A stretch of 64,000 nt of DNA from Chaetoceros tenuissimus (GCA_021927905.1 BLLK01000047.1:1736001-1800000); one strand, 5' to 3'; counted from the first letter of the stretch, positions 19,640 through 32,194 are shown. Notes: generated by a model from the letters alone, not told the origin. Numbers and translations: made by a program.

Positions 19640-20701
19640 ATGAACTTCTTCTGCAATCAGGCCTCACTGCCCCTAACCCCGCCAATGAATTATCAACTTG
19701 TTCAACTGAATTTCAGCAGTTGCAACAATATTGGCAGTGAATCATTCACGAACAAGGAATGTACCACAACTCATACTAGTACTGTTCCCTCCTCATTGTT
19801 ACCAGGAAGCAGCAAAAATGTTTCATCGAGTGAACTTCCAAGCGCTAATCTTCTTCCAGAAACGACTTCAAACGAAGAATCGGACCATTTGCCTAAAATA
19901 TGCACCAAAGGAGGTGTTAAGAAACCTTTTCCTGTAAAATTGTGGGAGCTTTTGGATCACATTGATAATCATGAACCTGAAATTGCACACATCATATCGT
20001 GGCAATCTGATGGTCGATGTTTCCGAGTACACGATAAAAAAATGTTTGAGACAAAGGTTCAATCAAACTATTTTGATCAATCAAATTACACCTCCTTTCG
20101 TCGCCAATTGAATCTGTGGGGATTCAAGAGGGTCAGCCAAAGAGGTGTGAACTGCGGTGCTTACTTCCATCCTCTTTGTCGCCGTGGAGAGCCATATCTT
20201 TGCCGTATGATGAGGAGGCCAGAAAAGGAACCTAAAACTCCAAACAATAGCAAGAGACCTTCTTTCACAGCAGCCATCCGCGATGGAAAGACTGCATGTG
20301 CAACACCACCTCCTCCTCTCAAAGCTGGTGGAGCTGCTGCTAATATCATTACTCCAACGCTAATTGCTGTTACTCCCACAACTTTTTTAAGAGTCGACAA
20401 TTCAATTGCAAATCTACAGAATAATTGTAATCTTGCTCTCCAGGGGATTGGAGGTGGTGATGGATGCAGTGCTCCTAGGCGTGTTTCCATGTACAGCTGG
20501 GAAGGAATCGGAAATAATCAGGTTGAAAATTTTGCTCGTATCGCTGAGAATACAAATTATCATCAAATTCAAGATCACGAGGATATCATCGAGCCAATCG
20601 AAGATGTAAATTCTTATCAAGAATCTTCATTATTATCAATGCAATTTGCTTCATACATGAAAGATGCCCTTGAAGAAGATTTCACTGAAATCTACGAGTA
20701 G
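19640..20701 (+). CDS. HSF-type transcription factor
   Basis: Encodes 353 residues. The heat-shock-factor winged-helix DNA-binding domain covers about residues 95-195. Visible hallmarks are FPVKLWELLDH, IISWQSDGRCFRVHD, the recognition-helix block YTSFRRQLNLWGFKRV, and YFHPLCRRGEPYLCRMMRR. HSFs bind inverted nGAAn repeats in promoters. The first 90 residues are Ser/Thr-rich and the C-terminal half (200-353) is low complexity with an acidic end. No heptad hydrophobic oligomerisation region like that of classical HSF1 is evident, which is common in the large diatom HSF family. Target genes cannot be inferred. ATG 19640 is the first in frame. Confidence 0.92.
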   Translation: MNFFCNQASLPLTPPMNYQLVQLNFSSCNNIGSESFTNKECTTTHTSTVPSSLLPGSSKNVSSSELPSANLLPETTSNEESDHLPKICTKGGVKKPFPVKLWELLDHIDNHEPEIAHIISWQSDGRCFRVHDKKMFETKVQSNYFDQSNYTSFRRQLNLWGFKRVSQRGVNCGAYFHPLCRRGEPYLCRMMRRPEKEPKTPNNSKRPSFTAAIRDGKTACATPPPPLKAGGAAANIITPTLIAVTPTTFLRVDNSIANLQNNCNLALQGIGGGDGCSAPRRVSMYSWEGIGNNQVENFARIAENTNYHQIQDHEDIIEPIEDVNSYQESSLLSMQFASYMKDALEEDFTEIYE

Positions 20702-21488
20702 TTACGAAAATTACACTACAAATAATGAATTTCGATGGAGCTTATAAATAAATATTCTAGACATTTTATTTTTTTATAGTTTTCTAGTACTAATTTTCGT
20801 TCGAGCCCTTGATCAATGTTTTATGTTGAGGGATATGTACATAGAGTAGATGATATGGAAAGAGTGATAGTTGTAACATAAACATGCAGTTCTATGGTGC
20901 AGTCTTCTCTCTTCTTACTACCCTCCGTCCGCAGAAACGAGGATGGCCGATCGTCCTATCTGCACTTTTTTTTTTTTGCGATGCCAGCCTCGGTGGGGAG
21001 CTGGCATCGCAAAAAAAAAAAGTAAAAAAAACATGTCATGATCAGAAAATGAATGGGTTATGAGGTGTGATTTTTTACTTTTTTTTTTTTTTTGCTGTGT
21101 TTGGACAAGGCCTTAGGGCGTAGGGCTGAGGGAAATAAAATTTCAAAATTTCGCCAGTTTCGGCCAGCCTGCCCCTAAAATCCCACCTTCCCATCTTCTT
21201 CGACGAGTCATTTTTTATAAAAAGTTCAACTTGTAAAAATTCTTGTCACTTGCCACGTCACATGATATCTTTTTAATAGCTACTACAATAGCTAGTTACG
21301 TAGATTGAAAGTCCATCACCAACAATGACGAGCATGTACCGCTACCACCTTACGTACTCTATCCCTTTGTTTTGTACTTTATGCAATTACTTGTTTGGTA
21401 CTAGCTAATAGATACTAAAGAAGAAAACCATAAACAGTAGTCTATACACGTAAGCACCAAAACTGCAACCCTGTTTGATCCATACATT
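20702..21488. other. Intergenic, 787 bp
   Basis: Apart from the hairpin at 20962-21023, this holds homopolymer T tracts and a moderately GC-rich patch near 21100-21190. No gene was recognised. Confidence 0.4.
20962..21023. repeat. Near-perfect inverted repeat (hairpin) with T/A tracts
   Basis: The left arm has twelve T then GCGATGCCAGC (20978-20988). An 11-nt loop CTCGGTGGGGA follows, then GCTGGCATCGC (21000-21010) and eleven A. The arms pair over about 25 bp. The right arm plus its flank (21009-21030) is also the reverse complement of a tract at 21071-21095 (T6, AC, T15, GC). It could be a small MITE-like element or a structured RNA; no terminal duplication was identified. Confidence 0.75.
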
Positions 21489-22274
21489 ATGCCAGCACCT
21501 AGAAGAAAAAGAGAAAATGAAAAAAATGAAAGACCGCTTCCAAAAAAATCCAAGAAGAGAAATGAACCCGAGGAGAAGTGTGTTCCTTTAGAAAAGTTAC
21601 TCCTCACAATTGATGGAAAAGATGACGGAGATTGGAAAAGACCACTGTTCTTTTGGAAAGGAGTGTTATCAACATCAAAGGATAATACGATTACATTCAA
21701 AGGATCTTGGGTATCTGGCCTTGCATCGAACGGTGTTCCAGACGAGTCAATGTACGAGGAAACAAAAGAAACAAATTATTTTACTCTAGAGTGCAAAAAT
21801 CCTAGTACATTTGATACGAAAGGAGAAGCAGGAGGAGAGAATTTACTATCTTCATTCTTTGGAGTCAAAGGTGAATGGAAAGGTAGTTATTTACTTGACC
21901 AATGTGATGGCATGGGTGCTCAATCATATACGGATACAAAACATTTCTTTGCATTTGATACAAAATTGCGAAGTATAAATGGTAATGATGTCTGTTTGAT
22001 CGCTGCGTGTGGTGAAACCGAATTCGGCCTTTTTGTTGCAGGAGGATTTGCAAAGATTTCGAAACACACCGAAGATGCCACATCAAAACAATTCATTGAG
22101 TTGGTATTAGCTCGTAGGTATATAATGGATAGAGATGGTAGAGGAAAGTGCGCAAAAAGTGATAGTCCTGTTGATCTTTTGAATGAAATAGTGAAAGATA
22201 CTTTGATTGATGATGAATATTGTTGGGGTAGAATATTACCAAGAAAGTGTGGGCGTGGGAAGTTGAAGTTGTAA
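21489..22274 (+). CDS. Hypothetical protein, 261 residues
   Basis: A single open frame. The first 30 residues are strongly basic (PAPRRKRENEKNERPLPKKS), likely a nuclear or nucleolar signal. The rest looks like a compact beta-rich fold with repeated aromatic-glycine strands (KGSWVSGLA, VKGEWKGSYLLDQCDG, GLFVAGGFAKI) and ends with another basic tail. No family was recognised. It is convergent with PDS5, with a 499-bp gap containing a palindrome. Nuclear location is inferred from composition alone. Confidence 0.65.
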   Translation: MPAPRRKRENEKNERPLPKKSKKRNEPEEKCVPLEKLLLTIDGKDDGDWKRPLFFWKGVLSTSKDNTITFKGSWVSGLASNGVPDESMYEETKETNYFTLECKNPSTFDTKGEAGGENLLSSFFGVKGEWKGSYLLDQCDGMGAQSYTDTKHFFAFDTKLRSINGNDVCLIAACGETEFGLFVAGGFAKISKHTEDATSKQFIELVLARRYIMDRDGRGKCAKSDSPVDLLNEIVKDTLIDDEYCWGRILPRKCGRGKLKL

Positions 22275-22773
22275 TCTTAAATCGATAGTGGCAGCTATCA
22301 GCAAAAAATGGTAATAATGATTTGTATTTTAAAGATCTTCGTGAAGGATCTTATCAAAAGTAAATCCGGTCATTGTTTCTTGTCGTGCAGGCTGTAAAAA
22401 AGATTGAGAGTGTATGTACACACCACTCAATATGTATATATATATATATATATGCATATTGAGTGGTGTATCTTCAACAGTAATTATTCTTCACTTCGTT
22501 GCTTGCAGTCATGATGAAGAATATGTTCTTGATTTTGGAAACTTAATGATTGCTATGATTATAAAGAGAGAAAACATATCAATCATTAATAAAGAAATAA
22601 ATAGTAATGCATCTTTGATATGGAAAGTAGTTTACGAGTATAGAAAGTGTACATACATATATTCCTGCAAAAGAATTCATTTTACATTATACTACATCAA
22701 ACGACACGGAATGAAAACAGAATTATTTCACTTCCTACTGGTAAAGAGAGAGAGAGAGATCGCACACACACAC
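22275..22773. other. Convergent intergenic region, 499 bp
   Basis: Holds the 50-bp palindrome and, near 22744-22770, short GA and CA microsatellites. Otherwise no gene was recognised. Confidence 0.4.
22420..22469. repeat. 50-bp palindrome with TA-rich centre
   Basis: Perfect 15-bp arms (ACACCACTCAATATG at 22420-22434 and its reverse complement at 22455-22469) flank a (TA)n centre that also self-pairs. It sits between the 3' ends of two convergent genes, so it could form an RNA hairpin in either 3' UTR or a DNA cruciform. Confidence 0.85.
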
Positions 22774-25700
22774 CTAACGTCTGGAAGAAAGTCTTTTACT
22801 GCGACGCCCGGCTCTAGAACTTGGTCTCTCCTTTTCTGAGGAAGGACTAGCAAGTTTTGGGGTCACAGAGTTGGGGTCGGGAGAACCAGTCGAGCGAGAA
22901 CTAGAGGAACCAGGGGTGGATGCCTTCGAGTGGCGTGCCTTTCTCTTGCGACCTTTATCGAGAACCTTTTTATTTTCTAATTTCGGTTCGTCACCTTCAA
23001 ACTCTTCGTCAAAGTCAAAGCTTTCTTCTCCTTTCTTCCCATTTGATGGTGCCACTTTCCTTCGCTTCTGTGGCGAATTCAATTCAGTATTCGCACTTCC
23101 TGTAGAAAGAGGAGACATGAGTCCTTCCTTCACTACATTTGCAGAACGACTTTGAGAGGATTCAATTCCACTACTGCTAGGAGAATATGCATTTGCATGA
23201 ATTGGTGAAAGCTCCAAATTCTCCAAATCAGTAGCTGTGCGTTTTTTTCCTTCTTCGTTTGAAGGACTCATCGAGATCCTTCCTTGTAACTCAAATAAAA
23301 ATAGTGGAATGATGATCCTTCCAGGATAAGGTGTCAAATCAGAATCTCTTTTGACGTAAGATAATAACACATTTCTGGCCATTGAGCAAACATAACTCAA
23401 CTTTGCCTGAAGAATAGTACTCTCGAAAGAAACCTGGCCCTCATCTGGTATTTTAGGAGAATAGCTTCTGCTTATTAGTTCAATCATACGAAGCATGAAA
23501 CTGATATTTTCAGCCGTGTCTCCAACACTTTTGACGAGAGGGTCGAACAAACAAGTTAGGCGTTTTTTTAGCATTTTCTCCTCATCAGGATTGCTTTGAC
23601 TGCCATCTGGAGTCTCTGGTCGAAATACCAAGAAGTAGAGAGCATACGGAATTGAATATTCTGGCATCATTTTGACTTTATGAGTACGTTCAAACTGTTG
23701 TTCTGATTTACGAGAGTATGCTCGACATCTCAAGTAAAACGATTCACATGTCTTACGAAGCCTTGTAGCACTTTTAAGTGCTGCATCTTTGACCGACTTG
23801 CCTACTGCATTGGTATGGTTCAACGTGTCTAGTTCGGGACAAAAGGTAATGTATGCTAAAAATCCAAGGTGAGGAAGTTTACCCCCATATATCCCCTTTC
23901 CTGTCAATAGGCAACTAAGCTCACCCATGACTGCCTCTGAAGGTGGAGATGAGAAGATGTTTACAAAAAGAAATCAACAATCGGGAAAAAACTTACCCCT
24001 AACTGAGTAGTCTTCGTCCAAAAATGAATTTCCCAACAAGTGCCACAAGTTTTTATGAAAGAAAGAATCATAAAATTTCATGTTTCCATTGCATAGTTGT
24101 ATTAGAGCAATTGATGCACACGCCCGTAGCTTTGCATGATCAATATCTGCAGTAATGTCACTGCGATCTCTGGGAGATGATGGCAATCCATGACTTTCTA
24201 ATATATCATTCAATACTTGAAATAGACACTCCATATGATCTCTGGAAGGTTGCTGATTTAATTTCGACAATTGTAATGCATGTGCAACGAGAAATTCAAT
24301 GGCCCCACAAATTCGCATGCAAGGCAATGAAAAGTTTTCAAATGTATCACTCTTTCTGATCTTTGCCCTCTTTTTCTTCGAGCTACCTTTTCCTGGTGAT
24401 TCATCTCTATTTTCGCCTGGAGAGGAATTAGTACTTCCACTCGATAATCTCCCTTCTTTACCTACTAGAATCGTCTGAAGAGTAAATTTGACAACCTTGG
24501 CTGCTCTGTTTTTCTTCTTTGTTTCTGGTAAAAATAAGGATGGTACACTTTGTACAATCAGCGTTAATTTCTTCAGTGTATTCACAATTTTCTGATTCGG
24601 TTTTTCGCCAACATACAGTGAGAGACGAGAAGACGAAGTCAAATGCTCCAAAAGCTTACTGAAGACTTCTTCTTTCTTGTCTTGGTCGGCATCACAAATC
24701 GAGGTCAAAGTTGAAATAGCATTGAACGCTTGATCAAAAGACTCATCTTTCATACATAGGCTGAGAAGATTTTCAATGACATCATCATTTGCCGAAATCT
24801 TGCTGCTACTTCCACTTGATGATTCGCCACCACTGATCTAAGGGTTTGAGTGGAAAATAAGTACATGGTACATAATGAGCTCTATCAAAAACAAAAGGCA
24901 ATTCTTACCTTCGCAGGACTTAGACTTTTGCGAGCATGTGCTGTAGAAGACATCAATGTACTAACAACTGTCATGATTCCAAGTTTAGTTATTTGTTTCT
25001 TTTCTGTCCCTGTAGCTTCTTCGCATTTATTGAAAAGTTCAGTAGCGTAATCAAAGCCTTTATCAGTTATATTTGGGAAAATTTGCAGTGCAAATTTTGC
25101 TGTCTCCAAGAATGCTCTAGAAACTTCAAAATCTCCCTCGTTAAAAGCCTCCTGTGAAAGCAATATACATGTTTCAATTATTTCAGAATTGAGAAAATAA
25201 CCCATTGCTGCTCGCTTTGACAAGGTAAATAGCCATTGCGCTGTTGGTGTACCTAATGATTTAGTGCGTCTTGGAAGGTCTTCAAAGATTCGCATTCTGG
25301 CTTCTGAAGAATGAGAAGGCGATGATATGGATGCAAGAACTACAAAAGTTGTGTGAGTGGAAAAGATGCATCAAATGTCAATCAAAAGTCATCTGTACTC
25401 ACGTCTAAAGATGTGCTTGTCCTTTGCGTTGTGAATCTTCAATAGAACACTCTTCAAGTCCTCGCCTGAGGGAGGTACTGTGAGTTTCGCCATTTTTTCA
25501 AGTTGTGTCAATGCATCTGAGTTCGCATGAGTCTTTTCCTCTGAGTCCTTAGAAATAGAATCCGCTTTTGCTTTAGCGTCAATGTACGCACGAATTTGTT
25601 TTTGAAGAAGTGCTCTTTCACTGAGAATGCCCCCGAGCCATGATAAGGCAGCATTCTCCCCTCTTCCCTCAATATCATCACTTGAATTTTGCAAAGAATT

Positions 25701-28041
25701 GATTATCATTGTAAGTCCAACAGCTCTAGACGTCGGACTCAAATCCTTCCGTACGGTCTTCTTGCCTTTACTATCTCTGATGATGGTCTCTGCTCCAAAC
25801 AGGACATCATCCATTAGCGTCAGAATTCTATTTTTCAATGGCTGGTCTGTTTTATGACTGGCGCATTTAAAGAGCAAACTTGGAATGAAACCATATTTTG
25901 AGTCGATATCATCAGATGTGCTGTCCAAAGTATTTGAGGAAAGACTATGCTTCTTATTCTTTTTTCCACGTGGGTGTTTTTCTGGTTGTGAAATATATGG
26001 CGTCATGTCACAAGAATCATGTATAACGTCCAAGATCACACCGATATCACAGTCATCGCCTCCCAACTCAACATCTTTCAATTTACGAGTGATATAATGA
26101 CGATGGTATATTTTCACTAAGCCCGTGATGGAATCCATTCTCTCCTTTTTGTGCTTCGATTGAATTCGATCGCCAACAGCTTTGATCAACTTATTCGATA
26201 CAAAAGGCTGTTTTGACGAGATGGCTGAGTAATCACCGTCGTCGTGAAAGAGCAACTCACAAATCCCAGCAATGCATTGTAATTTGACTTCCACTGAAGG
26301 ATCAATGTCTGTCATATTCACCAAAGCATTGGTCGCTTCCTCGCAGAGTTTAGTAGAGTTAGACTTGTTCCTCAAAATATCGAGCAAATATCGTACCATT
26401 AGTTCTCTAATGCTTACTTCCGGATCCTTATGTCTACGGACCCATTGTAGGAAACACGCATGGAAATCTAAACCTATATTTGAGCTGCGACTGTAAAAAA
26501 GTCTTCCAAGTAATCTTGTTACTCGCAAACGTTTATTCAGATCAGAATGAGTTAGGCCAGCAGCGATCGTTCCAATTACAGTTGTCAGAATAGATGGCTC
26601 GACCTTGTGCAGTTCATAAACTATAGTCCAGACATCAGCAGTATCCCGTGCTGATTCGTCTTGGTCTTCTTCCCCATTCCCAAGCGCGTCGACTACATTC
26701 CCCTTTTGTAAAGTCTTCTCGATTGGGGGATCACACTCAATATCAGAGTCTTTGATGACATTTGGATTTCCATCCAGGAGTCCATTCAAAAGGTTTGCAA
26801 TAGGAGTGCTGATCTTGTCTAAGGTTGTAGAAATCACCTTTTTAGCCACTAGATAACTAGGATTCGTTTGAGAAATATATCTACTTGGAAGTTTGATAGA
26901 TGCCCCCTTCTTATCCTTCTTCCTTTTTGCATTCGCAATTTTCGCAGATACCTTGACAAATTCTGGATTTGTAACTTTGATGACACTGCCTGCTCCAATA
27001 CATTTGAGTAATTCATCCATGATTGGGATAGGAACTCCACCCTCGAATTCTTCCACGCAAGCGGATATAGCATCTGCTGCATGTACTCTAATTTCTTCAG
27101 AGTGATCAATATGGACACAGTGTAAAAGAATCTCTACAAATTCACGTAAACATTCTAGTGCATCTTCAGAAGATGGCCCATCATGATCATGCTCTTGAGA
27201 GCTAGTCTGTGAGTAAGAGTCGAGAGTCTTGGTCATTTCTACGAGGACAACTCCTAGTTTTACTTCTGAAAGTTGAGTCAGGAGACGGTGATAGGATGCA
27301 TAATTGGATTGAGTAGGCGAGGTACATGTGGCTAGGTTGGCAACTTGTTGGATAATCTGTGGGAATATTTTTAGAATCTCTTGCTCGTCATATGGAGGTT
27401 CTGGTGCATACTGTCATTTTCACAAAAATATGAGCATGAATAGAGAAAAAGAGACGTGATTGCATTCATTTTTGATTTTATCAACTCACCACATAGAAAA
27501 CTTCTACACAAGCCAAAACTGTATGCAGTCTGACATCTTTGTCTCTATGTTTGAGGTACCTATCTTCAACTAGAGTTGCCGCAAGACCTGCGAGTCCAGG
27601 GTAATCAGGACTATCAGGTTCTACGGCTTCATCTGACAAATGCTCAACTACGTTGCGCATACGTTTGACTAGATCTTGCTGTTAAGGATAAATAAAAAGG
27701 CCAAAACAAGGTGAGTGATTGGTGTATAAATTGCTATGATCCTTCATTTGGTAATATTTAGTGGGCGGCATTTTTCCAGAAGCTTTTCTAATGCCAAGAT
27801 ATGCTGCGATCCTTCACAATGCATTCATTACTTTTGAATGATGGCGATTTCATGAAATTTGACAAGAATTATTGCAAGGTGCATGATCGATATATGAATG
27901 ATGAATAAAGCTAACCCTAAACCTTACCTTGCTAGAGTGCTTGTTGAGGTATTCTGCTGACAGAACAGGAGTTGTTGTTTGACCTGTGGACGGTCTTGAA
28001 CTACGTCTTGATCGACGACTACTTGGAGAGCTGCCTGACAT
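22774..28041 (-). CDS. PDS5: Sister chromatid cohesion protein PDS5
   Basis: Six exons: 28041-27928, 27678-27490, 27410-25403, 25303-24909, 24837-23997 and 23936-22774. Spliced length is 4710 nt, or 1569 residues, with all junctions in frame. PDS5 is a HEAT-repeat cohesin regulator that binds the SCC1 hinge region with WAPL. The N-terminal signature HRDKDVRLHTVLACVEVFY joined to YAPEPPYDEQEI across intron 2 is characteristic. RLRVTRLLGRLFYS and FLQWVRRHKDPEVSIRELMVRYLLD are HEAT units. The C-terminal 150 residues are basic, Ser/Pro-rich, with KRRK, RKRKARHSK and RRSKRL clusters, as in other PDS5 tails that contact DNA. Introns are 249, 79, 99, 71 and 60 nt. The exon 4 acceptor was chosen at CATTCTTCAG because it alone keeps the frame. 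Divergent from the GT25-fusion gene. Confidence 0.92.
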
Positions 28042-28631
28042 AGTTGCTGAAATGTACTAGTGAATTGCTGAAAGTGTGAAAGTGTTTCTGCTATTGTTAT
28101 ATGCACTTTATAAAAATTGTGATTGCAATGGTTCTATTTTTTGTGATGGCCTGCGAATACTATGGATAGTACCTTTTGCTTCCCCTCCCGGAAACCTGAA
28201 ACCCTCTTTGTGTTGAAAGTTGCCGCCATCTTTTCATCAATCCACTCTTGCTATTTTACACTCATTTTTGTTTTACATCGAAGAAATAGAGTGTCTTCAA
28301 TACTAAGTATACCCCCTGACGCCCCCCCCCCCCAACAGCATAACATCCATCTCATCACCAAGAATCATTACCAATCCATGTTCCATGTTGATTACTTCCA
28401 CCACTAGGTAGAACCCTACGTATTCCATAAATATAAATACATGTATTAGCAGCGCCATTGCATTAATATTCAATGCCTTTGGTAATGCCTTTGGTATAGA
28501 CCCCAAAAAAGAGATCAGCGAACGAACTAGAGGCTGTGGGTGAATCTTTATCTCAGTTTGATCCATAACTTTCACCCTACTACTTGGCGATTGGATTTTG
28601 GTTTTAGTGATCACCTCTGATCCATCAAAAC
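28042..28631. other. Divergent intergenic region, 590 bp
   Basis: Between PDS5 (-) and the GT25 fusion (+). It contains a run of twelve C (28322-28333) and a 12-bp direct repeat AATGCCTTTGGT at 28472-28495. Promoter elements were not identified. Confidence 0.5.
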
Positions 28632-31600
28632 ATGCCCAAGCGACAGAGGCAAGCCACAAAAACATCCACTAAGATAAAGAATGCACCTCCTCGGGTTCCA
28701 GACCCACCTGCGTCTCTATTGAAGCTACTACAAAAGGATAAAAAAGTTCTAAAGTACTTCACTGCACTACAAGACAATCTTGCCTATGACGTTCAACTGT
28801 GGAAAGAAAAGGCATTGGATTACAAAAGTAAATACGAAGATCTAACGAAAAAAGTATCAAATGGAAAAGGCAAAAAGTCTGAGGATGAAGATGATTTGTT
28901 CAAAAGCAAACCAAACAAGAAGAATGGTGAGAATAAGGAACGAGTAGAAGAAAGTGAACATGTTCCACTTCAATCTATTGAAGTACCAACTCAACATGAA
29001 GGAATGGATAATATGGTTAATGAGAAAAATGATGAAGATGATTTTGACTTTTATCTGGGAAGTGGTAGTGACAGTGATGAGTCTCAACCAAAGAAAAGGA
29101 AGAAAGAAGTTATCAACCATCATGATAATGATCAAGAGATGTCTGTGCAGGAGGAAGAAAGTGATTCGTGTGATGGTTCATTTGGTGATATTGAGAAAGA
29201 ATTTGAGTTGGCATATACTGAAGCTGCTCAAAAGGAACAAGAAGTAGAACCCAAACAAATATTGGCTGATGCAAAAAACAACGACGATGAGCTTATGCAA
29301 AGTTTTTACAGGGATATTTTTGAAAAGCTGGTGAAAGCATTGGATGATTTTGAAAGGATTGGGATACGGATTGTTGAAGTCGAGCAATTGAACGATGATA
29401 GTGAAACTGATGCAATAATAAAAGAAAGCTCAGACTCTTTACGTGAAGAAAATAGCCCAGTGAATAATTCACAAGATATCGATGACGACAGCTCAAGCGA
29501 TGAAGGCTTTCTCGGCACAAGTCTTGCAAGTCAAAGCAACAAGAACCAAAAGGAAGCGAAGCAGACGAATGACCAAGTTCAATTGAAAATAAAACGAAGG
29601 AATGACGATGATATCGTATTTGATATAATGCATTGTATAAGGTCTCTTGTTCGATATCCCACATTAAAGATGGACAAGACAGACTTTAAAGAAATGTATC
29701 GACCTTTATCGAAAGAAATGATCCCCTTGTGTTACAATGACGACTATCTAGAAAAAGAAGCTGGAAATACTTTACTTATGAATGGGCAAGAAATTCCTTG
29801 CCATCCATTACCAGAAGTATTGCAAGATCTGATTACTGCCTTGCAAGTTGTTGATACATATTGCTCGTCTAATTCTATACTATCAAGTAGCAACAGCGAA
29901 TGGTTAAAATTGTTTGATAATTTGGATTCTCAATGGAACAACGATAGACAATTATATGAAAAGATGGAAGTTGTTCGCATTGGTTTGAAAGATAGGTGCT
30001 TTCCACAAATGATTCTGTCGACTGTTGAAGCCGAAATTGTAAATAAATGGGCATCCGTAGATCGTGCTGATCGGAAAAATGTAGAGGATTTGACAGTGAC
30101 AGATAGTAATGATTCCCCAATAGAATATAGGCTGGAAGATATTATTAATGCAAGTCCTCAGGGACATGATTTCGATTTTGAGAAAGCTCAAAACAAGTTA
30201 TTCATAATGGTAGAGAGAGTATGCGTTACCAGGATTTTAGTTGGTCTTCATGAATGTCGTGGGAATCAACAGAACATTGCGCATATCATTCTGAATTACA
30301 TAATGTCAACATTGCATTCGCAAGAAACAGAAGATTGGACGAATCAAACACCTCTCATGAGCTTCTGTATTATCGAGGCTTTACTAATACCATTCTCCTC
30401 GAGAAGAAAAGCTTGGTTCGGAAGTTTCATCTCAGAGCTCTGTACCAGCAAAATACTTAGAGAAACACTAACATTTTGCATTCAATCAGTTGTGACTATA
30501 TGGTACAAGATACAATCCAGTACTTCCAATGATAAATTGCGCTCGATTTCTTCAGTAGAACTTTCTGCTTATCGTAGGCTCTTGAAAAGTCAAGAGAATT
30601 GGATGTCTCCACTTTACGAATTCGATAATCATGCAATTTTGGAAGAAATTCGAAGTGATCGAGATGTTGATGTTGGGTTCTGTCTTGCCCTTCAATTTGC
30701 TTTACTATTGAAAGGTTCAGTAGCGAATATTCTGATAAAAATCAAGAGTATGAATGCAGAACATGGTCACTATTCCCAAATGATAAGGTTGCTTCTCTTG
30801 AGTCTTGTGAATACATTTTTCAGGTTACAACATGTACGGTGGGATACATACTGTGTAAAAGGTCTCAGGGCTGATATAGTCCAAAGTCATTTGGATGATG
30901 ATATACAAATGCAAAATGTAATTCGCGAAATTGGAATGGAATCAATCCATAAAGATACCAATGCTGATCAACTTCTGTTTTGTGAGCTTGCTCTTCAGTT
31001 GAATCTGATATCCTTTGATGGACTGCTTTTAGAGCACTTTCTTCAGAGTGTATACTCAATTCCAGTAAGCGATAATCAGTTTCAGAGAGCGTTAGCACAA
31101 GTTTCGGGGCAGATTGTAGTTCGCGTCATTAACTTAAACCGTCGCAGAGACAGATGGAAGCAATTTATAGTACAAGCACAGAGAATGAAACTTGTGAGCG
31201 TACCTGCAGTTACATCGTTTCTAAAACCAAGCACATTTTGGGGCATGAAGGCGTTTGACGGAACTGACTCTAGCAATGCCTCTCTTGAAGAAAATGTCTT
31301 TGGACAATCTACTCACAAGATGGATAATTATGTCGCGTCTCATTGGAGACCTAGTGATCTTAGGCCATTTGATTCGAATGCTCGCTCCGACGAGAAGTTG
31401 GTTCGGATGAGTGTAACTGAACGCGCATGTGCTCTTTCACATATTTCTAGTTGGATAGGCATTAAGAATTCCATCAAAGAACTTTCAATATCTGATGGCG
31501 ATAGGAATCGTTGTCTCTCGTTATTTCGAATTAGTGGTTTTGCATCCGGACCTGCCATGTTGAAAGAAAATGAGAATATACCACCTTCTCCAGTCTGCAT

Positions 31601-32194
31601 TGTTCTTGAAGATGATGCAATTCTAATAGATCAATTCAACGAAAAACTATCATCTATCTTAAAAGAACTACCAAGAGATTTCCATTTCTGCTCTCTCGGC
31701 TACAGGTAAGAAGTTAATGTGAAAAATATATTTTGGCCCACAAGTTCACTTCCCCAAAACTCATACTCTATTTTTCAAGTCGACCTAAAAATGCTCCGAT
31801 TATTGAGTATTCCGAGCATATTGGTATTCCTACATGCTTCTGGTATTTGACTGGGTATATAATGTCACTTGAGGGTAGTAATTATCTTTTGGATAGATTA
31901 CCAGTGAAAGGCCCTGTTGATAGTTGGATTGGTATGAAAGCTACTTCAAATTGGGAAAATGATTATGGTCACAAAATTGGGGTTGGGATTGGAGCGAAGG
32001 CAAAGGTTTCATCTGATGATTTTCCATTCAAGAAAGAGTTGAATTCAATCATGAAATTTCGTGTTTTTGCAGCAATATCACCGCTCTGTGTTCAAAAGGT
32101 GGTCTGGAAGGATGCATTAGCAATAGTTGATCGTCAACGAGATATCTCGAAGTGGAGACAACGAGATACTGACATTACCTACAGTGGATTGTGA
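28632..32194 (+). CDS. Large acidic protein with C-terminal GT25-family glycosyltransferase domain
   Basis: Exons 28632-31705 and 31780-32194 (74-nt intron); 1162 residues. Residues 1-320 are highly charged, with basic runs (PKRQRQATKTSTKIK, QPKKRKKEV) and acidic Ser/Asp tracts (SGSDSDES, DIDDDSSSDEG) typical of nuclear proteins; there is no signal peptide. Residues 320-820 look like an alpha-helical globular region of unknown type. From about 825 a GT25 domain follows: VVRVINLNRRRDRW, TERACALSHISSW, PVCIVLEDDAIL, and after the splice SRPKNAPIIEYSEHIG, CFWYLTGYIMS and PVDSWIG. GT25 enzymes (collagen galactosyltransferases, bacterial LPS enzymes) usually act in the secretory route, so linkage to a nuclear-looking protein is odd. 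The fusion lies within one uninterrupted exon, so a mis-join is unlikely. Confidence 0.85.

Noticed and set aside
22414-22839. 141-codon plus frame across the palindrome and PDS5 3' end
   Set aside because: Starts in the TA-rich palindrome and runs antisense into PDS5; low-complexity hydrophobic product.
22774-25295. Reading the PDS5 region as several separate genes or a decayed gene
   Set aside because: GT-AG introns of 60-99 nt join the pieces in frame and rebuild PDS5 motifs.
31706-31779. GT25 domain ending prematurely at the first frame's stop
   Set aside because: A 74-nt GT-AG intron restores the frame and the rest of the GT25 domain.
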